Source: Olsenella sp. An188
GTDB taxonomy: Bacteria > Actinomycetota > Coriobacteriia > Coriobacteriales > Atopobiaceae
DNA: 64,000 nucleotides
Reading direction: 5' to 3'
NCBI RefSeq assembly: GCF_002160255.1
Contig: NZ_NFKF01000008.1
Location: 62,001-126,000, forward strand
Shown piece by piece: positions 23,886-35,791 of this stretch; position 1 is the first letter of the stretch; every line of letters starts with the position of its first letter. The translations under genes and the position numbers were made by a program. Below the pieces are notes generated by a model, which ran no database searches, was not told the origin of the DNA, and saw only the letters and a list, made by a program, of their open reading frames with translations.

Positions 23886-25799
23886 ATGACAAAGACGAGG
23901 AAGCCCGCCCCCGCGCGCCGCCAGCCGCTCGCGCGCGCCGCCGCGCGCGCCAAGTCTGACGCCGTCTTCCAGCGAAGGATCGACCGCCACCACGACGAGC
24001 TGCGCTGGCTCTACATGGAGCTCTACGACAACGGCTCGATGTTCGCCGAGCTCTGCGAGCAGTTGCACGCCTTCTTTGAGCGGCGCCCCGAGCCGCTCAA
24101 GCGCCTCGACGCCGAGCGCGAGGCCGCCGGCGCGTGGTACCGGCGCCGCGACCTTCTCGGCATGCAGCTCTACATAGACAACTTCGCCGGGACCATCCCC
24201 GGCGTGGAGGACCGGCTCGACTACATCGAGCGCTGCAACGTCAACTACCTGCACCTGATGCCGTTTTTGGACACGCCCGCCGACCGCAGCCGCTCCGACG
24301 GCGGCTACGCGGTACGCGACTTTCGCGCCGTCAAGCCCGAGCTCGGGACGATGGACGACCTCGCCCGCCTGGCCGAGCGCTGCCACGAGCGCGGCATCAG
24401 CCTGTGCATGGACTTCGTCATGAACCACACCTCCGACGAGCACGAGTGGGCCCGCCGCGCCCGCGCCGGCGAGGGCGAGTACATGAGCCGCTACTTCATC
24501 ACGGACGACCAGGGCGCGATGGAGCGCTACTCCCGCGACGTGCCCCAGGTCTTCCCCACCACGGCGCCCGGTCACTTCACCTACCTGCCGGAGCTCGGCA
24601 AGCACGTGATGACGCAGTTCTACCCCTACCAGTGGGACCTCAACTACAAGAACCCGCGCGTCTTCAACGAGATGATGTACAACTTCCTCTACCTGGCCAA
24701 CCAGGGCATCGACATCATCCGCCTGGACGCCGTTCCCTACATCTGGAAGCAGCTCGGGACCAACTGCCGCAACCTGCCGCAGGTCCACACCATCGTGCGC
24801 ATGATGCGCATGATCGCCGAGGTGGTGTGCCCGGGCATCGTGCTTCTGGGCGAGGTGGTCATGGCGCCGGCGGAGGTGGTTCCCTACTTCGGCACGCCGG
24901 ACAGGCCCGAGTGCCACATGCTCTACAACGTCACGACGATGGCGACCACCTGGCACACCGTGGCCTGCCGCGACACGCGCCTGCTGCGCGAGCAGCTCGC
25001 GACCGTCTGCGACCTGCCGCGCGAGTACACCTTCCTCAACTACCTGCGCTGCCACGACGACATCGGCTGGGGCCTGGACTACGACGCGCTGCGCCGCTGG
25101 GGCATGGAGGAGGTCCCGCACAAGGCCTACCTCAACTCCTACTTCCAGGGCCTCGAGCCCGGCAGCGTCTCGCGCGGTGAGCTCTACAACGCCGACCCCG
25201 TGACCGGCGACGCGCGCTTCTGCGCGACCACGGCATCCATGTGCGGCGTGGAGGCGGCCGGCTTCGAGGGCGACGAGGCGGCGATGGAGGTGGCCGTCCG
25301 CAAGGACGTCATGCTCCACGCCTACCTGCTCACGCAGTCGGGCCTGCCGATCATCTACAGCGGCGACGAGGTGGGCCAGGTCAACGACTACGCCTATAAG
25401 GACGACCCGGAGCGCGCCGACGACTCGCGCTACGTCCACCGCGGGCGCTTCGACTGGTCGCTCGTCGATCAGGTGGGCGAGAAGGGCAGCGTCGCGGCGC
25501 AGATCTTCGGCGCGCTCTCGCGCCTGGAGGCCGTGCGGCGAGGCGACGAGCTGTTCGACGCGGACGCGCAGGCCCACGTGGTCGACTACGGCGACCAGGC
25601 CATCCTGTGGATCGTGCGGCGCGCGGGCGGACGCGAGCTCAGCGCGGTCTTCAACTTCTCGGACGGCGAGAAGCACCTCTGGATGCCCGGGGAGGACGAG
25701 TACGTCGACCTCGTGAGCGGGGAGTCGTCGCGCTTCCAGGAGTTCGACCTGGCCGCATGGGACTTCCGCTGGTGGGTGCGCCGAGCGCCGGGCGCTTAA
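23886..25799 (+). CDS. Amylosucrase (GH13_4)
   Basis: 637 residues, matching the 636 of Neisseria amylosucrase. Catalytic triad in context: Asp 281 in IDIIRLDAVPYIWKQ, Glu 323 in LLGEVV, and Asp 391 in CHDDIGW, all spaced as in the Neisseria enzyme. Also conserved: DFVMNHTSDEHEWA, NYKNPRVF and DDSRYVHRGRF. It splits sucrose, transfers glucose onto alpha-glucan and releases fructose, acting without nucleotide sugars; some relatives (sucrose hydrolases) only hydrolyse. No signal peptide, so it works on intracellular sucrose. ATG follows GGAGGAACC. The upstream operator candidate links it to the LacI regulator at 34671; the fructokinase at 42211 could use the fructose released. Confidence 0.9.
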   Translation: MTKTRKPAPARRQPLARAAARAKSDAVFQRRIDRHHDELRWLYMELYDNGSMFAELCEQLHAFFERRPEPLKRLDAEREAAGAWYRRRDLLGMQLYIDNFAGTIPGVEDRLDYIERCNVNYLHLMPFLDTPADRSRSDGGYAVRDFRAVKPELGTMDDLARLAERCHERGISLCMDFVMNHTSDEHEWARRARAGEGEYMSRYFITDDQGAMERYSRDVPQVFPTTAPGHFTYLPELGKHVMTQFYPYQWDLNYKNPRVFNEMMYNFLYLANQGIDIIRLDAVPYIWKQLGTNCRNLPQVHTIVRMMRMIAEVVCPGIVLLGEVVMAPAEVVPYFGTPDRPECHMLYNVTTMATTWHTVACRDTRLLREQLATVCDLPREYTFLNYLRCHDDIGWGLDYDALRRWGMEEVPHKAYLNSYFQGLEPGSVSRGELYNADPVTGDARFCATTASMCGVEAAGFEGDEAAMEVAVRKDVMLHAYLLTQSGLPIIYSGDEVGQVNDYAYKDDPERADDSRYVHRGRFDWSLVDQVGEKGSVAAQIFGALSRLEAVRRGDELFDADAQAHVVDYGDQAILWIVRRAGGRELSAVFNFSDGEKHLWMPGEDEYVDLVSGESSRFQEFDLAAWDFRWWVRRAPGA

Positions 25800-26022
25800 G
25801 AACTCGGGGTTATGGCAGTCGGCGGCCCCGGCGCGCTTAGGAATCCGGGGTTATGGCAGCCCGAGACCCGTCCCGTGGCGAGAAGAACCTCAAGGCGGCG
25901 TCTCTACCTGGGGGTTCTTCTCGCCGCATGCGGCACGTGGCGGCACGGCGCTGCCACAACCCCACATTCCTAAGCGCGCCGGGGCCGCCCGCTGCCACAA
26001 CCCCGCCTTCCTAAGCGCGCCC
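25800..26022. repeat. Family D nested inverted repeats
   Basis: Outer arms: two units of CGCTTAGGAATCCGGGGTTATGG-type sequence on the left (about 25796-25860) and two complementary units on the right (about 25950-26022). Inside lies a perfect 13-bp stem GGCGAGAAGAACC (25877-25889) / GGTTCTTCTCGCC (25913-25925). The element fills the whole space between amylosucrase and the convergent lysR and overlaps the lysR 3' end slightly. Confidence 0.75.
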
Positions 26023-26892
26023 GCCGACGCCCGCCGCGCCCAGAAACGCCGCCATGGCGGGGCTGACGCTGCGGCGCCGGTGCCTGACGACGAGCAGCTC
26101 GCGGCCGAGCTCGAGCCCCTCCACGGCAAGCGGCGCGAGCCGGCCCTCGGCGACCTCGCGCTCCACGAGCGCCGCCGGCAGCACGGACACGCCGAGCCCC
26201 GAGGAGACCGCCGCCTTGATCGCCTCGGTCGAGACGCTCTCCCACTCCGCCCTCGCCGCGAGGCCGCGCTCGGTGAGCGCCGCCTCGAGGAGCTCGCGCA
26301 CGCCGCTCCCGCGCTCGCGCAGGACGAGCCGCTCCGCCGCGAGGCCCGCGGCAGAGAGTCGCTCGCCTCGGCGCCCCGGAGGCCCCACCACCACGAGCTC
26401 GTCGCGCGCGAACGGCACCGCGTCGAGCTCCGGCTCGTGCACGAGGCCCTCGATGAGCCCGAGGTCCGCCTCGCCCGAGGCCACGTCGCGCTCCACGGCG
26501 CGCGAGTCCTCCACGCGCACGAGCGCGCGCACGTCCGGCGCGGCCTCCGCCAGGCGCGCGAGCATCCCCGGGAGGTGGCACGTCCCGCACGTGATGCTCG
26601 ACGCCAGGCGAAGCGTCGCCACGGCGCCCTCCCCCATCGAGCGCTCCAGCTCACCGAGGTCGGCCAGCACGCCGCGGGCGTGCGCGAGCAGCCGCCGCCC
26701 CGCCTCCGTGGGGACCATGCGCCGCGCGAGGCGGTCAAAGAGCCGCACCCCAAAGCGCTCCTCGAGGTCGCGCACCGCCTGGCTCACCGACGGCTGCGAC
26801 ACCCTCAGCTCGCGCGCGGCCGCGCTCACCCCGCCGGCGTCGCACACCGCCGCGAAGATCTCCAGGTGCCTGATCGTCATGCGCTCCGCCAT
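26011..26892 (-). CDS. LysR-family regulator (CysL/CbbR-like), divergent to P-type ATPase
   Basis: 293 residues: winged HTH with IRHLEIFAAVCDAGGVSAAA and SQPSVSQAVRDLEE, then the co-inducer domain containing LRLASSITCGTCHLPGMLA and SSGLGVSVLPAAL. The ATG at 26892 has GGGAGGCGCG before it; MTIRHL at 26880 is an alternative. It faces the P-type ATPase across a 122-base AT-rich gap, the usual place for a LysR autoregulatory and target site, so control of the ATPase is a reasonable inference. The last codons fall inside the family D repeat. Confidence 0.87.
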   Translation of the reverse strand: MAERMTIRHLEIFAAVCDAGGVSAAARELRVSQPSVSQAVRDLEERFGVRLFDRLARRMVPTEAGRRLLAHARGVLADLGELERSMGEGAVATLRLASSITCGTCHLPGMLARLAEAAPDVRALVRVEDSRAVERDVASGEADLGLIEGLVHEPELDAVPFARDELVVVGPPGRRGERLSAAGLAAERLVLRERGSGVRELLEAALTERGLAARAEWESVSTEAIKAAVSSGLGVSVLPAALVEREVAEGRLAPLAVEGLELGRELLVVRHRRRSVSPAMAAFLGAAGVGGRA

Positions 26893-27014
26893 CGCGCCTC
26901 CCGTGCGGCAATCCATAGATATTCTCGATAGGTCATATAGCAATAATAGTATTTTACATATAGCTTGGGCCGGCGTAGCCTCATGGCGAGAAGAACGCGG
27001 AGGCGGGAGGCCCC
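26893..27014. promoter_or_regulatory. AT-rich divergent promoter region of lysR and ATPase
   Basis: The stretch 26915-26965 is unusually AT-rich for this genome and has short dyads: ATAGATATTCTCGATAGG and TATAGCAATAATAGTATTTTA ended by CATATAG. Several TATAAT-like hexamers occur on both strands. It ends with a GGCGAGAAGAACG copy (26985). Likely overlapping promoters and LysR sites. Confidence 0.5.
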
Positions 27015-29393
27015 ATGAGCGCACGCACGACCCCAGAACCACGCGACGTCACGCCCGCCGGGCTCAGCTCGGCCGAGGCCGCGCGCCTGCTCGCCGAGCT
27101 CGGCCCCAACGAGGTCCCCGAGCACCGGCGCAACCCCGTGCTCGCGTTTCTCGGGCGGTTCTGGGGCCCCATGCCGTGGCTCCTCGAGCTCGCGGCCGTC
27201 CTCGCCCTGGCGGTCGGCCACGCCACGGAGGCAGTGGTCATCCTCGTGCTGCTCGTCGTGAACGCCGTCATCGGGACGGTGCAGTCCTCGAGCGCCCGGC
27301 GCGCCCTCGCGCTGCTGCGGCGCGACCTCGCCGTGAGCGTCACCACGCGCCGCGACGGCGCCTGGGGGCCCGTGCCGGCGCGCGAGCTCGTGGTCGGAGA
27401 CGTCGTGGCGCTCGAGCTCGGCCAGATCGCCCCCGCCGACCTGCGCGTCACCTCCGGGGGCGCCGAGGCGGACCTCTCCTCACTCACCGGCGAGTCCCTG
27501 CCGCGCCCCGTCGGCGCCGGGGACGAGCTGGGCGCCGGGGCCGTGGTCTGCCGCGGCTCGGTGCGCGGCGTCGTCACGGCGACCGGGGAGCGCAGCGCCG
27601 CCGGCCGGGCCGCGGCGCTCGTGCGCGACGCCGCCCCGCGCTCGCGCCAGCAGGAGCTGCTCTTCTCCATCGTGCGCTCCATGATGTACGTGGGCGTGGC
27701 CGCCTCCGTGGCGGTGGGCGCCTACGCCCTGGCCTGCGGGCGCGACCTCATGGACGTGGCCTCGCTCGTCGTGACCTTCCTCATGGGCGCGGTGCCCGTG
27801 GCGCTGCCGGCCGTGCTCGCCATCGTCCAGGCCGCCGGCGCCATGGCCCTCTCGCGCGAGGGCGTGCTCGTGACGCGGCTGGACTCCGTCGAGGACGCCG
27901 CCTCCATCGACGTCTTTTGCCTGGACAAGACCGGCACGATCACCCAGAACCGCCTCGAGGTCACCGAGGTCGTGCCCCTCGGCGGCCACGGCGAGAAGGA
28001 CGTGGTGGCCGCGGCCGCCCTCGCGAGCGACGCGAGCGGCGCGCAGCCCATCGACGCCGCCTGCCTCAGGCGCGCGGGCGGCGCCCCCGCGGCCGTCCCC
28101 GGCTGGCGCCAGGTCTCCTACCTGCCCTTCGACCCCGAGCGCAAGCGCACCGAGGCCGTGGTCGAGGGCCCGGGCGGCACGCGTGCCCTTCTCGTCAAGG
28201 GTGCGCCGCGCACCGTGGCCGCGCTCGCCGGGGCAGACGGAGGCGAGCTTGCGGCCGCGGTCGCGCGCCTCTCGGAGCGCGGGCTGCGCGCCGTCGCGGT
28301 GGCCGCCGGCGACGGGGGCGCGGCGGAAGGCAGCCTCGAGCTGCTCGGGCTTCTCGGCCTCTCGGACCCGCCGCGCGCGGACGCCGCCGAGCTCGTGGGG
28401 CGCATGCGCGACCTGGGCATCCGCCCGCTCATGCTCACCGGCGACGACGTTGCCATAGCCCACGAGGTGGCCAGCGAGGTGGGGATCGGCCGGCGCGTCC
28501 GGCGAGCGGGCGAGCTGCGCGAGCTCCCGGCGGCCGAGCAGCTCGCCCTGGTGGAGGACTCCGACGGCTTTGCCGAGGTCCTTCCCGTCGACAAGCACCT
28601 CATCGTGCGCCTGCTCCAGGACGCGGGCCACTCCGTGGGCATGACCGGCGACGGCGTGAACGACGCCCCGGCGCTCGCGCAGGCCGAGCTGGGCTGCGCG
28701 GTGGAGGGCGCCACCGACGTCGCGCGCGCCGCGGCCTCGGCCGTGCTCACGCGCGGCGGCCTCGGCGGGATCGTAGACGCGCTCACCGAGAGCCGCCGCA
28801 GCTACCAGCGCATGCTCACGTGGGTCATCAACAAGGTGACCAAGGTCATAGAGGTCGTGGCGCTCTTCTCGGCAGGCTACGTGCTCACGGGCGAGATGCC
28901 CGTCACGCTCCTGGGGATGAGCCTGCTCGTGTTTGCCAACGACTTCGCCACGATGTCGATCGCCACAGACAACGTCGAGGCCACGGACTCGCCCAACTCG
29001 TGGAACCTGCGCTCCATCGTGGCCGCGGCCGGGGTGCTCGGGGCGCTCTTCGCCGCGGAGGACCTGCTCGTGGGCTGGCTCGGCGGCGCCGCGCTGGGCC
29101 TCGCGCCGGAGGCGGCGCAGACGCTCGTGATGTACGCGCTCGTGGTGAACTCGCAGGTGCGCATCCTCACGGTGCGCGAGCGCGGGCGGGCCTGGGCGAG
29201 CGCGCCGTCTGCGGGGATGCTCGTGGTTGCCGCCGCGGTCACGGCGGGCTTCACGGCGCTCGTCCTTCTCGGCTGGGCGGTGCCCGCGGTGCCGCCGGCG
29301 GCCGTGGGCGTGACGCTCGCGGTATGCTGCGTCGGCGGGCTCGCGCTCGACGCCGCCAAGGTCGCGCTCTTCCGCCGCCTCCACGTGGCGTAG
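27015..29393 (+). CDS. P-type H+-ATPase (plasma-membrane type IIIA)
   Basis: 792 residues. TGES at 158-161 (actuator), PVALP at 261-265 (M4), CLDKTGTITQN with the phosphorylated Asp at about 304, KGAP in the nucleotide domain, and TGDGVNDAPAL (about 550). The N-terminal LNxVPEHRRNPVL-like segment, lack of metal-binding domains, and NKVTKVIEVVALF/LLVFANDFATMSIATDNV in M5-M6 fit type IIIA proton pumps of fungi, plants and some archaea and bacteria. It would extrude H+ at the cost of ATP, useful for acid stress in a fermenter. A Mg or Ca transporter would have different M4/M6 residues. Divergent to the LysR gene. Confidence 0.85.
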   Translation: MSARTTPEPRDVTPAGLSSAEAARLLAELGPNEVPEHRRNPVLAFLGRFWGPMPWLLELAAVLALAVGHATEAVVILVLLVVNAVIGTVQSSSARRALALLRRDLAVSVTTRRDGAWGPVPARELVVGDVVALELGQIAPADLRVTSGGAEADLSSLTGESLPRPVGAGDELGAGAVVCRGSVRGVVTATGERSAAGRAAALVRDAAPRSRQQELLFSIVRSMMYVGVAASVAVGAYALACGRDLMDVASLVVTFLMGAVPVALPAVLAIVQAAGAMALSREGVLVTRLDSVEDAASIDVFCLDKTGTITQNRLEVTEVVPLGGHGEKDVVAAAALASDASGAQPIDAACLRRAGGAPAAVPGWRQVSYLPFDPERKRTEAVVEGPGGTRALLVKGAPRTVAALAGADGGELAAAVARLSERGLRAVAVAAGDGGAAEGSLELLGLLGLSDPPRADAAELVGRMRDLGIRPLMLTGDDVAIAHEVASEVGIGRRVRRAGELRELPAAEQLALVEDSDGFAEVLPVDKHLIVRLLQDAGHSVGMTGDGVNDAPALAQAELGCAVEGATDVARAAASAVLTRGGLGGIVDALTESRRSYQRMLTWVINKVTKVIEVVALFSAGYVLTGEMPVTLLGMSLLVFANDFATMSIATDNVEATDSPNSWNLRSIVAAAGVLGALFAAEDLLVGWLGGAALGLAPEAAQTLVMYALVVNSQVRILTVRERGRAWASAPSAGMLVVAAAVTAGFTALVLLGWAVPAVPPAAVGVTLAVCCVGGLALDAAKVALFRRLHVA

Positions 29394-29708
29394 CGGCCGC
29401 GGCGGCACGTCCTTCTCGCCGCTCTGCAGGCACTTGGCGACACTTTTGCCGCCAGAGGTGTCGTTTGGTGCCTACGACACGGCGGAGTAGGAGCTTGGCG
29501 ACACTTTGGCCGATGAAAGCGTCGTTTGGTGCCTACAGATGCAGAGCAGTAGGCGCCGGCCGACACTTTGGCAGCCAGAAGTGTCGTTACGCGCCTACAA
29601 ACACGAAGCCGCAGGCGCGCCCGCGCACCCTCAAAGTGACGAGACGTCGCCAAAGTGCTACCCTCCGGGGGCGAGAAGAACGCCGAGAGACCCGAGGGGG
29701 AACCCGGA
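29394..29708. repeat. Family B hairpin repeats (three units) in a 315-base gap
   Basis: Units run from 29426 to 29599: GCAGGCACTTGGCGACAC...GTGTCGTTTGGTGCCTACG, a second similar unit, and a third ending GTGTCGTTACGCGCC. The gap starts with CTTCTCGCC (29413) and contains GGCGAGAAGAACG (29672) just before the leader of the ABC gene. Confidence 0.8.
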
Positions 29709-31514
29709 ATGGCACAGAGAAACGTCGCGCCGCTGCAGCGCTCGACCGTCCGCCGCACGCTCAGGCGCTTCTGGGACGTCACCCGGATGCAGCCCGGCAT
29801 CACCGCGCTCGCCGTCGTCACGTCGGCCGGCTACATCGCGCTGCTCACCTACGCCAACACCTACGTCATGGGCCTCATCGTGGACCGCGTGCAGGCCTCG
29901 CCGGTCCCGGCCGAGCAGGTGGTCCCCGTCTTCGGCCCGTACGTGGTTGCGCTTCTGGTTGTGAACGCGGTGGGCCAGGCCTTCTCCAAGCTGCAGGACT
30001 ACGCCGTCTACAAGCTCGAGATCAACGGCAACTACCACCTCTCGCGCCTGTGCTTCGACACGCTGTCAAACCAGTCGATGACCTTCCACACCAGCCGCTT
30101 CGGCGGCAGCCTCGTGAGCCAGACCACGCGCTTCACCGGCGGCTACACGGCGCTCGTGGACGTGGTGGTCTACTCGCTCATCCCCACGGTCGCCTCGGTG
30201 GTCTGCACCTTCGTGACGCTCGCGCCGGTGGTGCCGAGCTACATGGCCATCCTCACGGTGCTCCTGGTGGCCTACGTGGCGGTCGCCACCCACCTCTACC
30301 ACAAGATCCTGCCGCTCTCGCAGAGGACGGCCGCCGCGCAGAACCGCCTCTCGGGCGTGCTCTCGGACGCGGTGACCAACATCCTGGCCGTCAAGACCTG
30401 CGGGCGCGAGGACTACGAGCGCGGCCTCTTCGACGACGCCGCGCAGGCCGCGCGCGAGGCGGAGTCCCACAGCATGCACGCCACCATGCGCCGCGGCTTT
30501 GCCACGAGCACCCTCATCACCGTCATCATGCTGGTGGTCTCGGTCTTCGTGGCCGGCGGCAACGCGTGGTTCGGCATCTCCGCGGGCACGCTCGTGATGA
30601 TGTTCACCTACACCTACCAGCTCTCCATGCGCTTCAACTACATCAACTCCATGATGCAGCGCATCAACCGCGCCCTCGGCGACGCCTCGGAGATGACGCG
30701 CATCCTCGACGAGCCGCGCCTCGTGGAGGACGAGCCGGGTGCCGCGGAGCTCGCCGTCGCGCGCGGCGCCATCGACTTCGACCACCTGGGCTTTGCCTAC
30801 CACGACGCCGCGCCGGGCGAGAAGGTCTTCGAGGACCTGACGCTCCACATCCCCGCCGGCCAGCGCGTGGGCCTCGTGGGCCGCTCCGGGTCGGGCAAGA
30901 CCACGCTCACCAAGCTGCTGCTGCGCCTTGACGACGTGCAGGACGGCCACGTCTTTGTGGACGGCCAGGACGTGAGCCGCTGCACCCAGCAGAGCCTGCG
31001 GCGCAGCATCGCCTACGTGCCGCAGGAGGCGCTGCTCTTCCACCGCTCCATCCGCGAGAACATCGCCTACGGCCGCCCGGACGCCACCGACGACCAGATC
31101 TGGCGCGCGGCGCGACTGGCCAACGCGGCCGAGTTCATCGAGCGGCTCCCCGCGGGGCTCGACACGATGGTCGGCGAGCGCGGCGTGAAGCTCTCCGGCG
31201 GGCAGCGCCAGCGCGTGGCCATCGCCCGCGCGATCCTGGCCGACGCGCCGATCCTCGTGCTCGACGAGGCCACCTCCGCGCTGGACAGCGAGTCCGAGGC
31301 GGCGGTGCAGGGCGCGCTCGAGAACCTCATGGCCGGCCGCACGAGCATCGTGGTGGCGCACCGCCTCTCCACGGTGGCCTCGCTCGACCGCATCGTGGTT
31401 CTCGCCGACGGGAAGATCGTGGAGGACGGCACGCACGCCGAGCTCGCGGAGGCCGGCGGCGAGTACGAGCGCCTCTGGGACCGCCAGACCGGCGCCTTCC
31501 TCGAGGGCGAGTAG
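29709..31514 (+). CDS. ABC exporter (MsbA/MdlB-type half transporter)
   Basis: 601 residues: six membrane helices in residues about 25-320, then a nucleotide-binding domain with Walker A GRSGSGKTTLTK, signature [14 protein letters not shown], Walker B ILVLDEATSALD and the H-loop VAHRLSTV. N-terminus MAQRNVAPLQRSTVRRTL. A homodimeric exporter of lipids, peptides or drugs; no partner half-transporter is adjacent, so a homodimer is likely. ATG at 29709 after GAGGGGGAA. It is convergent with the UvrA-like gene, only 14 bases apart. Confidence 0.88.
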   Translation: MAQRNVAPLQRSTVRRTLRRFWDVTRMQPGITALAVVTSAGYIALLTYANTYVMGLIVDRVQASPVPAEQVVPVFGPYVVALLVVNAVGQAFSKLQDYAVYKLEINGNYHLSRLCFDTLSNQSMTFHTSRFGGSLVSQTTRFTGGYTALVDVVVYSLIPTVASVVCTFVTLAPVVPSYMAILTVLLVAYVAVATHLYHKILPLSQRTAAAQNRLSGVLSDAVTNILAVKTCGREDYERGLFDDAAQAAREAESHSMHATMRRGFATSTLITVIMLVVSVFVAGGNAWFGISAGTLVMMFTYTYQLSMRFNYINSMMQRINRALGDASEMTRILDEPRLVEDEPGAAELAVARGAIDFDHLGFAYHDAAPGEKVFEDLTLHIPAGQRVGLVGRSGSGKTTLTKLLLRLDDVQDGHVFVDGQDVSRCTQQSLRRSIAYVPQEALLFHRSIRENIAYGRPDATDDQIWRAARLANAAEFIERLPAGLDTMVGERGVKLSGGQRQRVAIARAILADAPILVLDEATSALDSESEAAVQGALENLMAGRTSIVVAHRLSTVASLDRIVVLADGKIVEDGTHAELAEAGGEYERLWDRQTGAFLEGE

Positions 31515-31528
31515 CGCGTCGACGTCCC

Positions 31529-34036
<2,508 letters not shown>

Positions 34037-34670
34037 GAGGCGCTCCTCTCGACGGTCCTTCTCGCCCGGCGGCCCCGCCACCCGACGGCCCTTCTCGTCC
34101 CTTGATGATACGCCTGGGCGAGAAGGACCCGGGGCCGGGCGCCGTGACGGCCCCGGACGGCGGGGTGGCCCCGGGCGGTAGGGCGGCCCCGGGCGGCGGG
34201 GTGGCCCCGGACGGCGGCGCAGGACCGTCCTGCCCGAAACGCGGCCCGATTGGGCGCGATGTTTGATGCGCCCCGGGCCCGAGGGACGCCGGGTCCGACA
34301 AAACCGCAGGTCGCGGGCATCTCGGAACGCCCGGGACGTTCGAGTGCGGGCCCTTCTCGCCCAGTCGCATCAAACATCGCGCCCAATCGCACGGGAAACG
34401 TGGCAGGAGGCGCCCTCCGGAGAGCGCGCGAGGGGCCAAACGCACAATCGGCCGGGTTTTCTGGCAGGAGGCCGGGCCCTCTGGCGGGAATCCGGCCACG
34501 GCGGAAGGCAGGATTCCCCGCGGGAGGCCGGGCCCTCTGGCGGGAAGCAGGCCCCCGGCAGAAGGCAGCCCCCCGGCACCGGGCGCGACGCCGCGGCGAG
34601 AAGACCGCGCCATCCGCCCGCACGCCCTTCTCGCCGTGTGATACGCTCAGGCGTTGGAAGGGGGCACGTC
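34037..34670. repeat. 634-base gap: family C units and GC-rich tandem repeats
   Basis: Three layers of repeats and no gene. At 34140-34215 an 18-bp unit near GGCCCCGGACGGCGGGGT is repeated four times. Family C units sit at 34226-34263 (CCGATTGGGCGCGATGTTTG) and 34364-34402 in the opposite orientation. At 34450-34580 a repeat containing GGCCGGGCCCTCTGGCGGGAA occurs twice. CTTCTCGCC or its complement occurs at about 34062, 34118, 34350, 34590 and 34626. Confidence 0.7.
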
Positions 34671-35654
34671 ATGGACATCAACCAGATCGCGCAGATGGCG
34701 GGGGTCTCGCGGGCCACGGTCTCGCGCTACCTCAACGACGGCTACGTCAGCCAGGAGAAGCGCGCCGCCATCCGCCGCGTGATCGAGAAGACCGGCTACG
34801 TGCCGTCGCGGCAGGCCAAGACCCTGCGCACCGGCAAGACCGACGTCGTGGGCGTGGTGCTGCCCAAGATCAACTCCGCCTCGGTGAGCCGGATGGTCGC
34901 GGGCATCACGCTCGTGCTCAACGACGCCGGCTACCAGGTGCTCCTTGCCAACACCGACAACGACGTGGCGCGCGAGGTCGAGTTCCTGCGCCTGTTTGCC
35001 GAGAAGAGCCGCGTCGACGGCGTGATCCTCATAGCCACGGTGCTCACCCCCGAGCACGAGGCCGCCTTCTCCGCGCTGGGCGTCCCGCTCGTGGTGCTCG
35101 ACCAGAACGTGGCCGGGCGCACCTGCGTCTACCAGGACGACTTCGACGCCGTCCGCGACGTGACGCGGCTCGCCCTGCGCGGCGCGCGCCGCCCCGCCTA
35201 CATCGGCGTGCTCGAGGAGGACGTCTCCGCGGGCCGCATGCGCCGCGAGGGGTTCCTGGCGGCGTGCGCGGAGGCCGGCGTGGAGGTTCCGGACGAGGCG
35301 CTGGCCGTGGCCGAGTTCACCGTGGACTCCGGCTACGAGCAGGCCGAGGCGCTGCTCGGGCGGGTGGGCGACCTCGACGCCATCGTGTGCGCCACGGACT
35401 CGATCGCCTACGGCGCGCTCACCTGCCTGCGCGAGTACGGCCGGCGCGTCCCCGAGGACGTGGCCGTGACCGGCGTCGGCGACGCCGAGCTCTCGCAGAT
35501 CGTCACCCCCACCCTCACCACGGTCCACCATCACTACAAGACCTCCGGCGCCGAGGCGGCCAAGATGCTCGTGGGCATGATGACCGGCGACGACTCCGTG
35601 GGCCGCGAGCTCAAGATGGGCTACGACGTGGTGGCGAGAAACTCCACGAGGTAG
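34671..35654 (+). CDS. LacI-family regulator, probably of sucrose genes (ScrR-like)
   Basis: 327 residues: N-terminal HTH (NQIAQMAGVSRATVSRYLND) with hinge, then the periplasmic-binding-protein-like effector domain. All parts are intact. The ATG at 34671 follows GGAAGGGGGC. Position just upstream of the broken sucrose PTS and hydrolase, and the class of operator found at 35792, argue for ScrR; the effector would be sucrose-6-phosphate or fructose. With its PTS target decayed, its remaining plausible target in the window is amylosucrase. Confidence 0.82.
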   Translation: MDINQIAQMAGVSRATVSRYLNDGYVSQEKRAAIRRVIEKTGYVPSRQAKTLRTGKTDVVGVVLPKINSASVSRMVAGITLVLNDAGYQVLLANTDNDVAREVEFLRLFAEKSRVDGVILIATVLTPEHEAAFSALGVPLVVLDQNVAGRTCVYQDDFDAVRDVTRLALRGARRPAYIGVLEEDVSAGRMRREGFLAACAEAGVEVPDEALAVAEFTVDSGYEQAEALLGRVGDLDAIVCATDSIAYGALTCLREYGRRVPEDVAVTGVGDAELSQIVTPTLTTVHHHYKTSGAEAAKMLVGMMTGDDSVGRELKMGYDVVARNSTR

Positions 35655-35791
35655 CGGGGTGTCGGGGGCCGCGGCGCGGCTTGCCCCGGGACAGCGCCGT
35701 CGGCGACCCGCAACAACCGTCTGCCGACAAAACCCTACCGCTCGCAGCCAAACTCCCTGCCAGACCGTTCTTCTCGCCTGCCGCGCCGTAT

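Noticed and set aside
26054-30931. A long plus-strand frame of over 1,600 codons spanning lysR, the ATPase and the ABC gene
   Set aside because: It is composed of shadow reading of real genes in other frames, with Arg/Pro-rich low complexity and no motif.
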